A DNA stretch of 64,000 nt from LMUY01 sp965276785 (GCA_965276785.1 OZ255629.1:4464001-4528000); one strand, 5' to 3'; counted from the stretch's first letter, positions 52,955-61,806 are shown. The notes: generated by a model not told the origin, from the sequence alone. Numbers and translations: made by a program.

Positions 52955-53215
52955 CAAAGGCCGCATAGAGCTGGACATCAATGTGGTCAAGCGTGCGATC
53001 CGGCCGAATATCCTGACGAGAAAGAATGCGCGGTTCGCCAGGTTCAACGGCGGAGCTAAGCACTGGGCGTTGGCGACAACAATTATCCACACTGCCAAGC
53101 TGAACGGCATCAATCCGATGGCTTGGCTCCCCCGACGTGCTCGAGCGGATCGTCTCCGGCCGCAACAAGGGGCACGGCACGCACGCGATGCTGCCATAGA
53201 ACTGGGCCGCCGCCA
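52950..53215 (+). pseudogene. IS66-family transposase, C-terminal remnant
   Basis: KGRIELDINVVKRAIRPNIL, TRKNARFARFNGGAKHWAL and TAKLNGINPMAWLP are the conserved C-terminal end of IS66-family TnpC. A one-base shift in the run of C's near 53130 then moves the sequence PDVLERIVSGRNKGHGTHAMLP to another frame, with a stop after it. Everything upstream is missing, replaced by the right end of the IS5 element. The 178 bases from here to the tadD stop show no gene. Confidence 0.78.
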
Positions 53216-53392
53216 ACATCAGCCCAGAGATTGACGCGCTCGCGGCCTTGAGCCAGACGGCGAAATCTGTCGGGCCCGGCGGTCGGCGCCTCCTGCGAAT
53301 CGCAGTCAGCGACAGCGAATTGCAGGTGACTCAGATGATTGACATCTTCCCGAACAGACACCCAGACCAAGTAATTTTCGAGCAGACCGGCG

Positions 53393-54118
53393 TTAATGAG
53401 GGGAACCCAATTGCTGATAGCCTGCAATGGCTGCTGGAAGTTGCTCGCTTGATAGATCTGCGCTCAGGACCAGTTCGGCATCGTGGCGATCGCCGGACAA
53501 CGTTAGTGCGGTGGCAAGATCATGGCGGACCCGCTTAGGCGCACTCGGGCTCGCTGCGAGCGGCCGGAGCATCTCGACTGCTGTTGTCGTATCTCCAGAG
53601 AGCGCAAGCGAAAGGCCAAGATTTACTCGTGCCGCGTTCAGCTCTGGCGCGATCCTCAGAGCGGCATTGTAGGCTTCCTGCGCTTGCGAGTGATGGTCCT
53701 GCATGTCGCGCGCAATTCCTAAATCAGTCATTGCGCGCGGGTCTTCAGGTGATACCGCAAGCACCGCGTTCAGCATGGTTTCGGCAGCTGAAGCATTACC
53801 TTGCATGAGCAGAACTCGCGCCAAACCAAACTTCGCGGCGACCGATTTCGGTTCAACGCGCGTCGCTCGCCGAAAACTACCCTCCGCCTGGGCCAGATCT
53901 CCAAGCTCTGTAAGGGATTGTCCCTCCATCAGGAGCGCTGACACATTGTTCCGGTCCTGGGCAAGCTGGCGTCTTGCAATCGAAAGGGCGGTTTCTGGAG
54001 CTCCACCCTCCAGGGCGGCCGCACCAACTTTGAGACCAGGTGGCTTCGTGCTGAGGCGGTCGGAAGGCGCCGCGCACCCAGCCACGACGAATATTAACAA
54101 CAGAACCATAGAGCGCAT
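53393..54118 (-). CDS. tadD: Flp pilus assembly lipoprotein TadD (TPR protein)
   Basis: 241 residues. The N-terminus MRSMVLLLIFVVAGC is a lipoprotein signal with the Cys at residue 15. Four or five tetratricopeptide repeats follow (ALLMEGQSLTELGDLAQAEGSFRRA, AKFGLARVLLMQGNASAAETML, AMTDLGIARDMQDHHSQAQEAY). TadD is an outer-membrane-linked pilotin-like component of the Tad secretion machine. It lies last in the pilus operon, 21 bases after tadC. The downstream side is IS debris. Base composition is less G+C-rich than in genes left of 42 kb. Confidence 0.88.
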   Translation of the reverse strand: MRSMVLLLIFVVAGCAAPSDRLSTKPPGLKVGAAALEGGAPETALSIARRQLAQDRNNVSALLMEGQSLTELGDLAQAEGSFRRATRVEPKSVAAKFGLARVLLMQGNASAAETMLNAVLAVSPEDPRAMTDLGIARDMQDHHSQAQEAYNAALRIAPELNAARVNLGLSLALSGDTTTAVEMLRPLAASPSAPKRVRHDLATALTLSGDRHDAELVLSADLSSEQLPAAIAGYQQLGSPH

Positions 54119-54139
54119 TTTGGCGATCTCCTAATCGAT

Positions 54140-55066
54140 TTAAGGATGAAGTGTAGCAATGACGCGTAACATAGCTGGACCGGCTACAACGACAAATACT
54201 GTGGGCAAAACAAATACAATCATTGGGACGGTCAAAAGCACCGGGAGGCGAGCGGCTCGTTGCTCAAAGCGTGTAAGCGTCTCATTGCGCATTTCGGCTG
54301 AGAGTGTCCGCAGAGCTTGGGACACTGGTGTTCCATACTGACTCGTCTGTATTAAAGTAGCCCCGAGGCGCTTTAAGCCCTCAAGACCGGTCCGTGTCCC
54401 CATGTTCTGCAACGCAAGCCGACGATCTGATATGATCCGCAGTTCGCTTGCCGTCTGGAACAACTCAGCAGCGACCGCGGGATGTGTGTGAGCGATCTCG
54501 ACGGCCACGCGTGAGATTGACGGTTCAAGTCCAAGACCGGCTTCCGAGCAGATGACCATCATATCAAGAGAGTCAGGAAGACCGTTGCCAAGCCGCGCGA
54601 GATATCCAGCCCTTATCTTCTTGATGATGAAATCTGGAGCGATTAGCCCCAAAACGGCGCAGCCAAATGTGCCACCATTATGAAACGATGGAGACGTTTC
54701 CAGCTTCCCAAGGCCGAACCATGCAAGAAGTGGAAGTACAACAAATAGTAGGATTTTACTTCCAACGAAGAGCCCGAGACCATTGTGGCTTCGAAAACCT
54801 GCTACCACCAATGTTTGCTGCAACTCGGAGAGTGTCTTCTCCGACAAGGCTCCACTGCGAGCAATCGCCGTACCAACAGCTGAAACAAGCCGTAGGAGTA
54901 AGTTGGAGGAAGACCTTTGGCTCGGCTCGACCAAGCCAGTCATTCGCTGGATTGCGGCTACTCTTCGGTGCAGCCTGCTTTGCGCTTCGACCGCACGCGC
55001 TAAATACAATGATACGAGAGCACATAGTAGACTGAAAGCACCAGCCATCGCTAGTCCGGGGGTCAT
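54140..55066 (-). CDS. tadC: Tad pilus inner-membrane protein TadC (type II secretion F family)
   Basis: 308 residues from ATG 55066, overlapping the tadB stop by 4 bases. Membrane segments near residues 5-24, 98-118, 125-145 and the C-terminus (LLTVPMIVFVLPTVFVVVAGPAML). The cytoplasmic GspF-like domain reads LPDSLDMMVICSEAGLGLEPSISRVAVEIAHTHP and GLKRLGATLIQTSQYGTPVSQALRTLSAEMR. TadB and TadC form the inner-membrane platform on which the TadA ATPase works. The sequence has many A/T-ending codons, unlike the genes left of 42 kb. Confidence 0.92.
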   Translation of the reverse strand: MTPGLAMAGAFSLLCALVSLYLARAVEAQSRLHRRVAAIQRMTGLVEPSQRSSSNLLLRLVSAVGTAIARSGALSEKTLSELQQTLVVAGFRSHNGLGLFVGSKILLFVVLPLLAWFGLGKLETSPSFHNGGTFGCAVLGLIAPDFIIKKIRAGYLARLGNGLPDSLDMMVICSEAGLGLEPSISRVAVEIAHTHPAVAAELFQTASELRIISDRRLALQNMGTRTGLEGLKRLGATLIQTSQYGTPVSQALRTLSAEMRNETLTRFEQRAARLPVLLTVPMIVFVLPTVFVVVAGPAMLRVIATLHP

Positions 55067-56019
55067 GCCAAAGACCTCCTTATCATCGCCCGCATGACTA
55101 ACAGACCCAAGCCAAGCCAAGCGACGCCGCCGCCAAACAAGGTTTGTCCGGGTCCTTCCTCAAGCAGCGGAGTGACATAGGCCGGACTCATAACGACAAG
55201 CGCGGCTCCTGCGAAAACGGGGAGAGCCGCCAAGACAGCCGCGCTCGTTCGCGCTTCAGCGGCCAGCGCATAGCCGCGAGCCTTTAGCGCGACCCGCTTA
55301 CGAACCACCTCTGCGAGGTTCTCAAGCGTTTCCGTTAGTCCACCACCTGTCTGACTTTGCAGCGCTAGCGCCGTCGCGAAGAACCGATACTCAGGAAGAT
55401 GGTTGCGAGCCGCCATATCATGCAACGCGTCTTCGAGCGCGGCGCCAATGCCGATCTGATCGTAAAGACGCTCGAACTCAACCGATGTCGGTGCCTCAGC
55501 ATCTTCGGCAACGGCCCTGATCGCTTCTGTCACCGGAATCCCCACCCGAACGGCTCGCACGATGGTGGCTAACGCGTCTGGGAACTGACGATAGAGTTTG
55601 GCGGCCCGCTTTGCGTCCAAGCCAGTATAGACGCTGCGCGTGGTGAACCAGGCAACAGCGGGAATTAGACACCAGGCGACACTTCCAAGCAGACCGTGTA
55701 ACAGCCAACGCGCCACCCATCCAATCAACAGAGCGATGGGCACAACAATCACTGGCTGAAGAGGGTAGGGGTCACGGCGCTGGGCGTCCATACCCGCGAG
55801 CCGTTTTAGCCGACCTCTTAACGACACCTTGGACCTCGTTATCGAGAGACGAGCGATTTGCTGGTCTGTGATCTGGGCTGGCGTGTAAGGCCCGGCTATG
55901 CCCATACGGCGGCTGATCACTCGACGGCGGTATCGGTCAGCGCGAAGCACCATGAGGGAGGCGATTGCGAAGCCAGCAAGCAGAACAGTTGCTACAGCCA
56001 AGACTAGTAGAGAGTTCAT
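55063..56019 (-). CDS. tadB: Tad pilus inner-membrane protein TadB
   Basis: 318 residues. An N-terminal membrane segment (residues 3-24), two central ones near 92-125, and two at the C-terminus (VLAALPVFAGAALVVMSP, GGGVAWLGLGLLVMRAMI). The GspF domain includes FPDALATIVRAVRVGIPVTEAIRAVAEDAEAP and FFATALALQSQTGGGLTETLENLAEVVRKR. It pairs with TadC. It starts 28 bases after cpaF and overlaps tadC by 4 bases. Confidence 0.93.
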   Translation of the reverse strand: MNSLLVLAVATVLLAGFAIASLMVLRADRYRRRVISRRMGIAGPYTPAQITDQQIARLSITRSKVSLRGRLKRLAGMDAQRRDPYPLQPVIVVPIALLIGWVARWLLHGLLGSVAWCLIPAVAWFTTRSVYTGLDAKRAAKLYRQFPDALATIVRAVRVGIPVTEAIRAVAEDAEAPTSVEFERLYDQIGIGAALEDALHDMAARNHLPEYRFFATALALQSQTGGGLTETLENLAEVVRKRVALKARGYALAAEARTSAAVLAALPVFAGAALVVMSPAYVTPLLEEGPGQTLFGGGVAWLGLGLLVMRAMIRRSLA

Positions 56020-56047
56020 TTATTCTGGCCCTCTTCTTGCGCTCGCA

Positions 56048-57409
56048 TCATCGATCCGTTTCATCAAGCGTAGTGGACCAGACGCGTTCGAGGCCGAAAT
56101 ATACTAGGCGATCAAAGAAGGATGGCCTAGCCCGGCTTACCCGATAAATGCCTTGCAGGCGACCGTCTCGCCCCTCTCCGGTATGCTCAAAGGTAAATAT
56201 GTCATTCGTCGTTACGATATCTCCCTCGAGTCCACAGACGTCAGTGACTTGGATGAGGCGCCGGCCCCCATCCCGCTGCCGTTCGATTTGGACGATGAGG
56301 TCCACAGCGCCGACAATTTGCTGTCGAATGGCTTTGGATGGAAGGCCGAAATTCCCCATCATAACCATGTTTTCGATTCGCGTAATCGCATCGCGGGATG
56401 TATTGGCGTGGATCGTCGACATGCTACCATCATGGCCAGTGTTCATCGCCTGAAGCATGTCAAACGCTTCACCGGCACGTACCTCACCGACAATAATTCG
56501 GTCTGGCCGCATTCGCAGCGCGTTCCTCACCAGGTCTCGTTGAGTGATCTCACCCTTTCCTTCGAGACTGGACGGCCGCGTCTCCAGCCGAACGACATGA
56601 GGCTGTTGCAACTGCAGTTCGGCGGCATCCTCAACAGTGACGATGCGTTCCGAGTTGTCGATGAGTTGGCTAATCGCGTTGAGTAACGTCGTTTTCCCGC
56701 TCCCAGTCCCCCCAGATATGATGACGTTAAGTCGGCAGCGGCCGGCAATCTCTAGAATGCGAGCGACTGGCGGGCTCATGGAACCAAACGACACTAATGT
56801 CTCGAAGTCGATCCGCTTTTTACTGAACTTCCGAATGGATATATACGGACCATCCAAAGCGAGCGGCGGAAACACGATGTTCACGCGACTCCCATCCTGG
56901 AGACGCGCGTCGACCATCGGAGCGCTCTCGTCGACCCGCCGGCCTACATCTGCTGCAATGCGCTGACAGATATTAGCAACATGTGCGGCATCCCGGAAGC
57001 GAACGTTCGACAGACTCACTCGGCCGGCGCGCTCCACAAACACTCGGTCTGGTCCATTGACCATAATGTCGGCAATTGTCGGGTCTTCCAGCAGAGGTTC
57101 GAGAGGGCCGAGACCGAGCATGTCATGAACGAGTTCGGCAGCTAACTGTCTCTGCTCGCGCCCATTTAGTTGGATCCGGCGCTCGGTGGCGATCTCCGAC
57201 AGCAGGCGTTCGACCTCCGCGGTTAGGCGGTCATGCGCCATTCCGGCGATGGAACCCGGATCGAGTCTAGCTATGCAGAGTTGACGAAGTTCTGCAGCTG
57301 AAGCCGACCCGGCGTTCGGCCGAACGGGCACGATTACCTCTGGTGTTGTGACGGCCGGTGGCTGCTCGACGGCGCTCCGTCGCCCAAATCCGCTCAAGAT
57401 CGGCTCCAC
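56048..57409 (-). CDS. cpaF: Tad pilus ATPase CpaF/TadA
   Basis: 453 residues. A secretion ATPase with Walker A GGTGSGKTTLLNAIS near residue 232, the Asp box and Walker B (RPDRIIVGEVRAGEAFDMLQAMNTGHDGSMSTIHAN), and the His box. The N-terminal helical domain has LVHDMLGLGPLEPLLEDPTIADIMVNGPDRVFVE, characteristic of CpaF. It powers pilin assembly and retraction. The start overlaps the end of cpaE by 16 bases; tadB follows after 28 bases. Confidence 0.95.
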   Translation of the reverse strand: MEPILSGFGRRSAVEQPPAVTTPEVIVPVRPNAGSASAAELRQLCIARLDPGSIAGMAHDRLTAEVERLLSEIATERRIQLNGREQRQLAAELVHDMLGLGPLEPLLEDPTIADIMVNGPDRVFVERAGRVSLSNVRFRDAAHVANICQRIAADVGRRVDESAPMVDARLQDGSRVNIVFPPLALDGPYISIRKFSKKRIDFETLVSFGSMSPPVARILEIAGRCRLNVIISGGTGSGKTTLLNAISQLIDNSERIVTVEDAAELQLQQPHVVRLETRPSSLEGKGEITQRDLVRNALRMRPDRIIVGEVRAGEAFDMLQAMNTGHDGSMSTIHANTSRDAITRIENMVMMGNFGLPSKAIRQQIVGAVDLIVQIERQRDGGRRLIQVTDVCGLEGDIVTTNDIFTFEHTGEGRDGRLQGIYRVSRARPSFFDRLVYFGLERVWSTTLDETDR

Positions 57410-58608
57410 AGCCAGCGGCTTCGCTTCGCTTCCTGCGCCTCCTGGCCGAATGTCACGTGTTTAACCAAGTCAATAATACCCGCTCTAAAACCGCCGCGTG
57501 CCTTTGCTGCCGGTTCCCCGAGGCTTTCGGCGGCAGCAAGTGACCGAGGCTGATCGGGTATGACAACATCGATTTTTGTACACAATGCGTCTTCTACTTG
57601 CCGCTTCGTTAGGGAGCCGGGCATGCCCACTCTATTGAGAACAATGATCGCACGCCGTGCTTGAGCCGCTCCGGCTGGGAGACCAACCAGACGCAGCGTG
57701 TCTCGGATGCCCGCCAGAGTTGGCGTTGTGACGAGGACTCTCTGGTGGGCGAGATTGAGGAGATCGCGAGACAGATTCGAGCCGGGAAACGGCACGTCCG
57801 CCACGATAAAGTTAAAGCGCCGCCTTAGCATTGTGATCAGGCGCTCTCCGGCGCCGCTAGCGTAGTCAAACCGGTCCGCGACGCTTTCTTCGCCAGCAAG
57901 CACGTGCAGCCGGTCGGCTAGAGGTATCGCTGTCCGCTCGATGAACAACTCGTCAACTCTGTCCGGTTGTTCCAAGGCAGACCGTAAGCCTGGTCCGGCT
58001 TGCGCCCCAAGCATCATTGCCGCTGTACCGGTTTGAAGGTCCGTATCGAGCAAAGCCGTGTGTCGTCTGGACGACTGGGACAGAAACCAAGCGAGATTGG
58101 TCGCCATGGTCGTGGCTCCCGATCCGCCGCGCGTACCGGTGATCGTGACCATACGGCCACCGAGAGTGCCGCTACTCGGCGGTTGATGAGTAATCTGCGC
58201 GCCGAAATGCCGGGCGACCATTTCAGCCACCAGCGGTTTGTAGAGATATTCTGCGGCTCCCAGCGTACGCGTCACTTGACGGTAGAAGGCGACGTCCTCG
58301 CGCTCTCCAACGATCATCACCTGGACATCCGGCTCGACGACGTGACTTAGGTCACTGAGTAGCGCAAGTGGATGGGATTCACCCGTGATATCAACAATAA
58401 GCGCACGCGGCGTCGATGTTTTTGCCAAGCTGGCAAGCGCGGTCCGGACGTTCCCGCGATGAACTTCAAAGCCGCTGGGCACCGCTTGAGATAGGCCTTC
58501 GCGCAACACCGCCTCGCTCTCGCCATCAGCGATAAAGGCGAGCAGGGGAACGCGATCTGTACGTTGCGACTCGCTGGTGCTGGCCGCAACGGCCGCCGAT
58601 CTCGCCAT
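57394..58608 (-). CDS. cpaE: Pilus localisation ATPase CpaE/TadZ
   Basis: 404 residues from ATG 58608, which overlaps the cpaD-like stop by one base; an adjacent GTG at 58611 is an alternative. An N-terminal receiver-like domain (residues 20-130, with ALIVDITGESHPLALLSDL) is followed by a ParA/MinD-type ATPase whose loop is GTRGGSGATTMATNLAWFL. The usual Lys of Walker A is replaced, as in other CpaE/TadZ proteins. It places the pilus machine at a cell pole or site. Last residues SRWLWSRS. Confidence 0.9.
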   Translation of the reverse strand: MARSAAVAASTSESQRTDRVPLLAFIADGESEAVLREGLSQAVPSGFEVHRGNVRTALASLAKTSTPRALIVDITGESHPLALLSDLSHVVEPDVQVMIVGEREDVAFYRQVTRTLGAAEYLYKPLVAEMVARHFGAQITHQPPSSGTLGGRMVTITGTRGGSGATTMATNLAWFLSQSSRRHTALLDTDLQTGTAAMMLGAQAGPGLRSALEQPDRVDELFIERTAIPLADRLHVLAGEESVADRFDYASGAGERLITMLRRRFNFIVADVPFPGSNLSRDLLNLAHQRVLVTTPTLAGIRDTLRLVGLPAGAAQARRAIIVLNRVGMPGSLTKRQVEDALCTKIDVVIPDQPRSLAAAESLGEPAAKARGGFRAGIIDLVKHVTFGQEAQEAKRSRWLWSRS

Positions 58609-58922
58609 CACTCGCTATCCGATGCTGCGAGCGGAGAGCCACCACCACTGAGCGTGATCGGCGAAATCTTGGAAGCAGAAGCGTCGCTTAGACTCTTGAC
58701 CTTTCCTGCTCGGTAACGAGTGACGGCAGCCGCGACCACTTCACCGTCGGCCCGGCTATCGGCTGCCCCGGTAATCAAGTCGTCCGGGTCTGAAATCATC
58801 GCGTGTAAGTTGGCATCGTTCGCACCAGTCGGGCGCCAGACACCCTCTCGCGAGTAGGGATCCTCTGCAGCGCACGAACAAAGCAAAGTCAACGCTACGA
58901 CCACCAGAGCGGAAGTTTTCAT
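58608..58922 (-). CDS. Miniature CpaD-like pilus lipoprotein
   Basis: 104 residues, about half the length of ordinary CpaD. The signal peptide MKTSALVVVALTLLCSC ends in a Cys at residue 17 (lipobox LCSC, slightly irregular). The mature part includes REGVWRPTGANDANLHAMISDPDDLITG, which is the conserved N-E/D-A-N-L...D-P-x-D-L segment of CpaD, and a Ser/Ala-rich tail. CpaD is an outer-membrane-associated partner of the secretin. Position between cpaC and cpaE is the normal one. The start overlaps the cpaC stop by 4 bases. Confidence 0.75.
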   Translation of the reverse strand: MKTSALVVVALTLLCSCAAEDPYSREGVWRPTGANDANLHAMISDPDDLITGAADSRADGEVVAAAVTRYRAGKVKSLSDASASKISPITLSGGGSPLAASDSE

Positions 58923-60292
58923 TGAATTATGAATCCTGCGTCGCCTGGAATGTTCGGGCGAGCTGCGGCCTGCGTCGCGCCCCGAGCTTTTTGCCGCAAT
59001 AGCAAAATCCGCTCCAAGTCGTTTGGTGGCCGCCAGCCATCATCCGGAGCGGCTAAAGCCGCGGGATTACTGGCAGGTTGAACCAGATACGGTGTCACCA
59101 TGATGACGAGCTCGGTCTCGTTCCGTTGAAAGCTGTCTGAGCGGAAAAGTGCGCCAAGAATAGGTATGTCGCCCAGAAACGGCGTGCCGTTCTGGGTAAT
59201 GGTGGTGGTATCCTGTAGGAGTCCTGCGATGGCGAAGCTCTGTCCACTGCCGAGCTCGACCGTTGTATCCGCTCGCCGAACCTGCAAACCAGGGATGGCA
59301 ATTGACGTTCCCGTCGCGGCACTATTCAACTGAAACGCCCCTTGATTGGTGATCTGGCTCACTTCCGGTCGAACATGGAGGCTGATCCGGCCGTTGCTCA
59401 ATACCGTTGGAACAAAGGACAGACTGACGCCATATTGTTTGAAGTCAATGCTGACGGTGTTGCCAAATTGGGCGACTGGGATCGGGAATTCGCCGCCAAC
59501 GAGGAAGCTTGCCGGCTCGCCACTCATCGTGGTGAGATTGGGCTCTGCTAGAATGTGGACCAGGCTATCCTGCGCGAGTGCGTCAATGACGCCGTTGATG
59601 TCGAGTGCCTTTCCTAGGGTATTGAAGTTGTAGCCACCGGCGAGTGCCGATGTTGCCGCCACAGCGAGTTGCGGTGCGGCCGCGTAAGCAAGGGTTCCAT
59701 AGCGCCCCCCAACGTTTGCCAAAGCCTGCCAATTTACACCGAGTTCTCGGGTGAGATTGCGGCCCATCTCCACAATTCGGACGCGCAGATTGACTTGCAC
59801 CGGACTTGTTACGCTGGTCCGGTTATCGAGCTTCTGTTTCTCCAACAGGTCGCCACGTGCGATACTCGCGGCGTTCTCAGCCTCGCTCGGGCTGTGAGCT
59901 TGGCCGTCAAGCACAAGGCCATTGGCCCTGACGCGGGCTGATAGCGCAGACGCCGGCAGGGTGCTCGCAATCTGGCTAGATGCCGCGGCCGCCGCGTAGC
60001 CGTTTGGCCCAACAGTAACGTCGAATTGGGCAATGGGCTGGCCGCTGGAGGACATCGCCGCAACCGTCGTGTGACCGGCTCCGACTCCAAACACGAACAA
60101 GCTCGTCGGGCTGGCGGGGCGAACCTCGACCACCTTGGGATCAGCCGCAAACACGCTTGCGGCCGGCGCGGTGAGAGTGATGACGCGGCCCGACCCGGCC
60201 TCAATCGCCAGAGATTGGCCATCGGACGCCGGCAGACGGGCCGCCGTACAAACCAGCAGAGCGCCCAGAGTAAGTAGAGAACGGAGGGACAT
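58919..60292 (-). CDS. cpaC: Tad pilus secretin CpaC/RcpA
   Basis: 457 residues from ATG 60292; a TTG directly before it could add one residue. Signal peptide MSLRSLLTLGALLVCTAARLPA. An N-terminal BON-like/pilus N domain (VFAADPKVVEVRPASPTSLFVFGVGAGHTTVAA), then the secretin core with VQVNLRVRIVEMGRNLTRELGVNW, FLVGGEFPIPVAQ, and LGDIPILGALFRSDSFQRNETELVIMVTPYLVQP. It forms the outer-membrane channel for the pilus. Overlaps cpaB by one base and the cpaD-like gene by 4. Confidence 0.94.
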   Translation of the reverse strand: MSLRSLLTLGALLVCTAARLPASDGQSLAIEAGSGRVITLTAPAASVFAADPKVVEVRPASPTSLFVFGVGAGHTTVAAMSSSGQPIAQFDVTVGPNGYAAAAASSQIASTLPASALSARVRANGLVLDGQAHSPSEAENAASIARGDLLEKQKLDNRTSVTSPVQVNLRVRIVEMGRNLTRELGVNWQALANVGGRYGTLAYAAAPQLAVAATSALAGGYNFNTLGKALDINGVIDALAQDSLVHILAEPNLTTMSGEPASFLVGGEFPIPVAQFGNTVSIDFKQYGVSLSFVPTVLSNGRISLHVRPEVSQITNQGAFQLNSAATGTSIAIPGLQVRRADTTVELGSGQSFAIAGLLQDTTTITQNGTPFLGDIPILGALFRSDSFQRNETELVIMVTPYLVQPASNPAALAAPDDGWRPPNDLERILLLRQKARGATQAAARPNIPGDAGFIIQ

Positions 60293-61155
60293 CAAAACTT
60301 GAACTCCTTGCCTTCGGTGCCCTGAAAAACGCGCAAGGTGGTGACCGTGGCATCGGGCACGGAAGCGGGGCGACCGAGCGCCGGCGAAACATCACCGCCC
60401 CAGGTTGTTTGGACCGGCGATGGAGGACCATGGTCGGCTATGGATGGGCTGTCAGGCATATCGGCGGAGCGGACGGAGAGCGAAAGTCGACCCAGCCGGG
60501 TAGCAACCGCGACGCGCTCAGCTTGCGCTGGCGTGACTTCGAGCGTGACAGTCCGGCTTGAGTTGGCGCCCGCGTCCCCGCTTGGTGCGACGCCCCGCGC
60601 AAGCATCTGGTCGATCGCTATCACGCGCACGTTCGACAGGACCGTTTCGGCGGCGACGCGATGAGACGCTGGCAGGGCCGGCCCGTCGAGAGTTTGCGTC
60701 AGAATGAGGTCGACCCGGTCACCCGGCCATATCAGGCCGGCGCTGCCGCTGACGTTATCGACGCCAACGCTTGCAGCACGCATATTCGGCGCGAGAACGG
60801 CCGCGAGGAAGCCATGATCTCCCGGACGGATGACGTCGGTGAGCAGAACCGGTTCGTTCGAGAGTAAGCTGCGGCGCAGCATCGCCCCGGCCAAATCGGA
60901 GCGTCCGGCGGCCGTGTCATCTTGCGCGCCAGCCGGAGGCGATGTGATCTCGACTGCGGTCAAGTTGCCGGGCTTGAGAAGCGTGCCGCCGCGAAGTGGG
61001 CCGGCTGCTGCAAGGATGGTTCGCCTCGGCAGGGGCGGGCTGCTGGGTGTTTCGACGTGAGCGACCGACGGCGGCCTCGTTGCAATCCACACCACGGTTC
61101 CAAAGCCACCGAGTCCCAGGGCCATAAGGCCAAAGACGGCAAAGCGTAGCAGCAT
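60292..61155 (-). CDS. cpaB: Flp pilus assembly protein CpaB/RcpC
   Basis: 287 residues. An N-terminal membrane anchor (residues 3-26), a SAF-like domain (LRGGTLLKPGNLTAVEI, GAMLRRSLLSNEPVLLTDVI) and the RcpC domain (RAASVGVDNVSGSAGLIWPGDRVDLILTQ, ANSSRTVTLEVTPAQAERVAVATRLGRLSLSVR). It is the periplasmic part of the Tad machine and is needed for pilin modification or secretin assembly in studied systems. It follows cpaA by 3 bases. Confidence 0.92.
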   Translation of the reverse strand: MLLRFAVFGLMALGLGGFGTVVWIATRPPSVAHVETPSSPPLPRRTILAAAGPLRGGTLLKPGNLTAVEITSPPAGAQDDTAAGRSDLAGAMLRRSLLSNEPVLLTDVIRPGDHGFLAAVLAPNMRAASVGVDNVSGSAGLIWPGDRVDLILTQTLDGPALPASHRVAAETVLSNVRVIAIDQMLARGVAPSGDAGANSSRTVTLEVTPAQAERVAVATRLGRLSLSVRSADMPDSPSIADHGPPSPVQTTWGGDVSPALGRPASVPDATVTTLRVFQGTEGKEFKF

Positions 61156-61158
61156 CGG

Positions 61159-61674
61159 TCAACCCCTCAGAAGGACGAAGCAGAGGCCGGCGGCGATGGC
61201 CGTCGCGTAAGGAAGCGGGCCACGCCGGGTCAATCGCCACTGCTCGGTACGCAGATAGCGGCGCACCCGATTGGTTGGGCGAGCAATACTCGGCGGCGGT
61301 ACGACGTGTCCGAGACCAGCGTAGAGCACGGCGAGCACGCCACCCGCTAAGCACGACGCAAGCACAAACGTTGGCACCCCTGATGGCGGCGCAAGCAGGG
61401 CGCCTGCGGTGAACAGCTTGACATCTGCGCCGCCCAGCCAGCCGCGCTTCCAGCAGCAAGCGGCGATAACGAACACGATTGCAGCCGCAAGCAAAGCCGC
61501 GGCTGCGGTCCGATCCATAATGCGGCCCAAGAAGCCAGCGGCGGCAATCGCGGCGGGAACCTGGTTTGGAACAAGGCGCGCTGCCCAATCTTGCAGGCAT
61601 GCCAGACCGAAAAGTGCCAATCCCACGAACGGAACGAAGCATTGCAGGGCTGGATAGATCGCTTCGTCCCTCAT
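61159..61674 (-). CDS. cpaA: Prepilin peptidase CpaA (A24 family)
   Basis: 171 residues, the short form without a methylation domain. The two catalytic Asp residues are in LQDWAARLVPN (about residue 29) and GGADVKLFTAGALL (about residue 82). Six hydrophobic segments. It cleaves the Flp pilin leader at the inner membrane. Located between flp and cpaB; a hairpin separates it from the pilin gene. Confidence 0.92.
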   Translation of the reverse strand: MRDEAIYPALQCFVPFVGLALFGLACLQDWAARLVPNQVPAAIAAAGFLGRIMDRTAAAALLAAAIVFVIAACCWKRGWLGGADVKLFTAGALLAPPSGVPTFVLASCLAGGVLAVLYAGLGHVVPPPSIARPTNRVRRYLRTEQWRLTRRGPLPYATAIAAGLCFVLLRG

Positions 61675-61733
61675 CCGTCACTCCCATCCTTTTGGATTAA
61701 CGCCAACCCATAGCGCGGCCGTCCTGGCTTATG

Positions 61734-61768
61734 CAGGGGCTCAGTCGCTTCGTAGCTCAGAGCCCCTG
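61734..61768 (-). promoter_or_regulatory. Hairpin between pilin and peptidase genes
   Basis: CAGGGGCTC at 61734-61742 is the exact inverse complement of GAGCCCCTG at 61760-61768, with a 17-base loop. On the minus strand it lies 39 bases after the flp stop and 60 before the cpaA start. No T-run follows, so it is not a standard terminator. It could stabilise the abundant pilin message or cause partial attenuation, a common way to make more pilin than machine. Confidence 0.5.
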
Positions 61769-61806
61769 GATGAGAACATGCGGCTGCGCGTGCGCGCCTA
61801 TTCGGC

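Noticed and set aside
52941..53234. Intact small gene formed by the IS5 end and IS66 tail
   Set aside because: The TTG start lies within the IS5 terminal repeat and the C-terminus is frameshifted, so it is a chance fusion of remnants.
53248..53538. 96-residue plus-strand frame across the end of tadD
   Set aside because: The N-terminal part is not recognised, and the C-terminal half is antisense to TPR-coding sequence.
61681..61806. tRNA gene suspected in the G+C-rich stem region between flp and cpaA
   Set aside because: Only one hairpin can be drawn; no T-loop (TTCRA) or acceptor-stem pairing is present.
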